A DNA stretch of 6,391 bases, from contig JBMNCR010000100.1 of the NCBI GenBank assembly GCA_049366695.1, positions 1 through 6,391 of the forward strand. The letters are read 5' to 3'. The notes beneath the pieces are model-generated. The model was not told the DNA's origin, made no database searches, and worked only from the letters and a program-made list of their open reading frames with translations. Shown here one piece after another: positions 6,342 to 6,391 of this stretch; positions within the stretch are counted from its first letter, which is position 1; each line of letters starts with the position of its first letter. The position numbers and the translations under genes are program-made. This DNA is from JBMNCR01 sp049366695. GTDB taxonomy: Bacteria > Bacillota > Clostridia > Eubacteriales > Alkalibacteraceae.

Positions 6342-6371
6342 CTATAATTGAAAAATAACATTCAACTATAG
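6342..6371. repeat. inverted repeat downstream of the operon
   Basis: CTATAATTGAA (6342-6352) and TTCAACTATAG (6361-6371) form an 11-bp stem with one mismatch and an 8-nt loop. It lies about 90 nt after the last stop codon. No T run follows, so it is not a standard intrinsic terminator. It may be an RNA processing hairpin, an operator, or the start of another element cut off by the window edge. A smaller stem, CTGAT/ATCAG, follows at 6378-6389. Confidence 0.4.
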
Positions 6372-6391
6372 GATAGTCTGATCAATCAGGA

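Overview
The window is AT-rich bacterial DNA, roughly a quarter G+C by eye. It holds one tight, plus-strand operon of five genes (923-6253), preceded by about 920 bases with no credible gene and followed by 138 non-coding bases. Strong Shine-Dalgarno sequences (AAGGAGGT, AAGGAG, AGGAG), one GTG start and heavy AGA/ATA codon use point to a low-GC bacterium. The lineage cannot be fixed. A decayed copy of the TTGCGA...GAAGCAATCTC type of dispersed repeat at the left edge is compatible with several repeat-rich bacterial groups. No ribosomal, metabolic or structural phage gene is present to anchor taxonomy.

Left flank (1-922): a repeat-derived hairpin (3-41), four tandem 7-mers (75-102), and a stretch with nothing recognisable. 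A 288-bp sequence at 561-848 looks like a non-coding miniature inverted-repeat transposable element (MITE). It has 26-bp imperfect terminal inverted repeats and an exact 6-bp flanking duplication, TATTTA. It ends 74 bp before the first start codon and contains the best promoter-like sequence upstream of the operon.

Operon (923-6253), in order: a ParB-superfamily protein (353 aa); a small stand-alone PD-(D/E)XK nuclease (139 aa, from the ATG at 1965); a compact SNF2-type superfamily 2 ATPase (480 aa); a second ParB-superfamily protein (339 aa, GTG start) that is a full-length diverged paralogue of the first; and a radical SAM protein with a B12-binding-like N-terminus (471 aa). Genes 1/2 and 2/3 overlap by 20 and 17 nt. 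Gaps 3/4 and 4/5 are 1 and 6 nt. Co-transcription and translational coupling are therefore very likely.

How they may work together is inference. Two ParB-type proteins could form a heteromeric DNA-binding or clamp module, the SNF2 motor could remodel or translocate DNA, the nuclease could cut, and the radical SAM enzyme could install a chemical modification on a nucleobase, a nucleotide or a protein. The set matches no defence or modification system I can name (not Dnd/Ssp, Dpd, DISARM, BREX or viperin). It is a reasonable candidate for an undescribed DNA-modification/restriction or anti-phage system, or for a replication/modification cassette of a mobile element. No integrase, methyltransferase, toxin-antitoxin pair, CRISPR array, tRNA or rRNA was seen.
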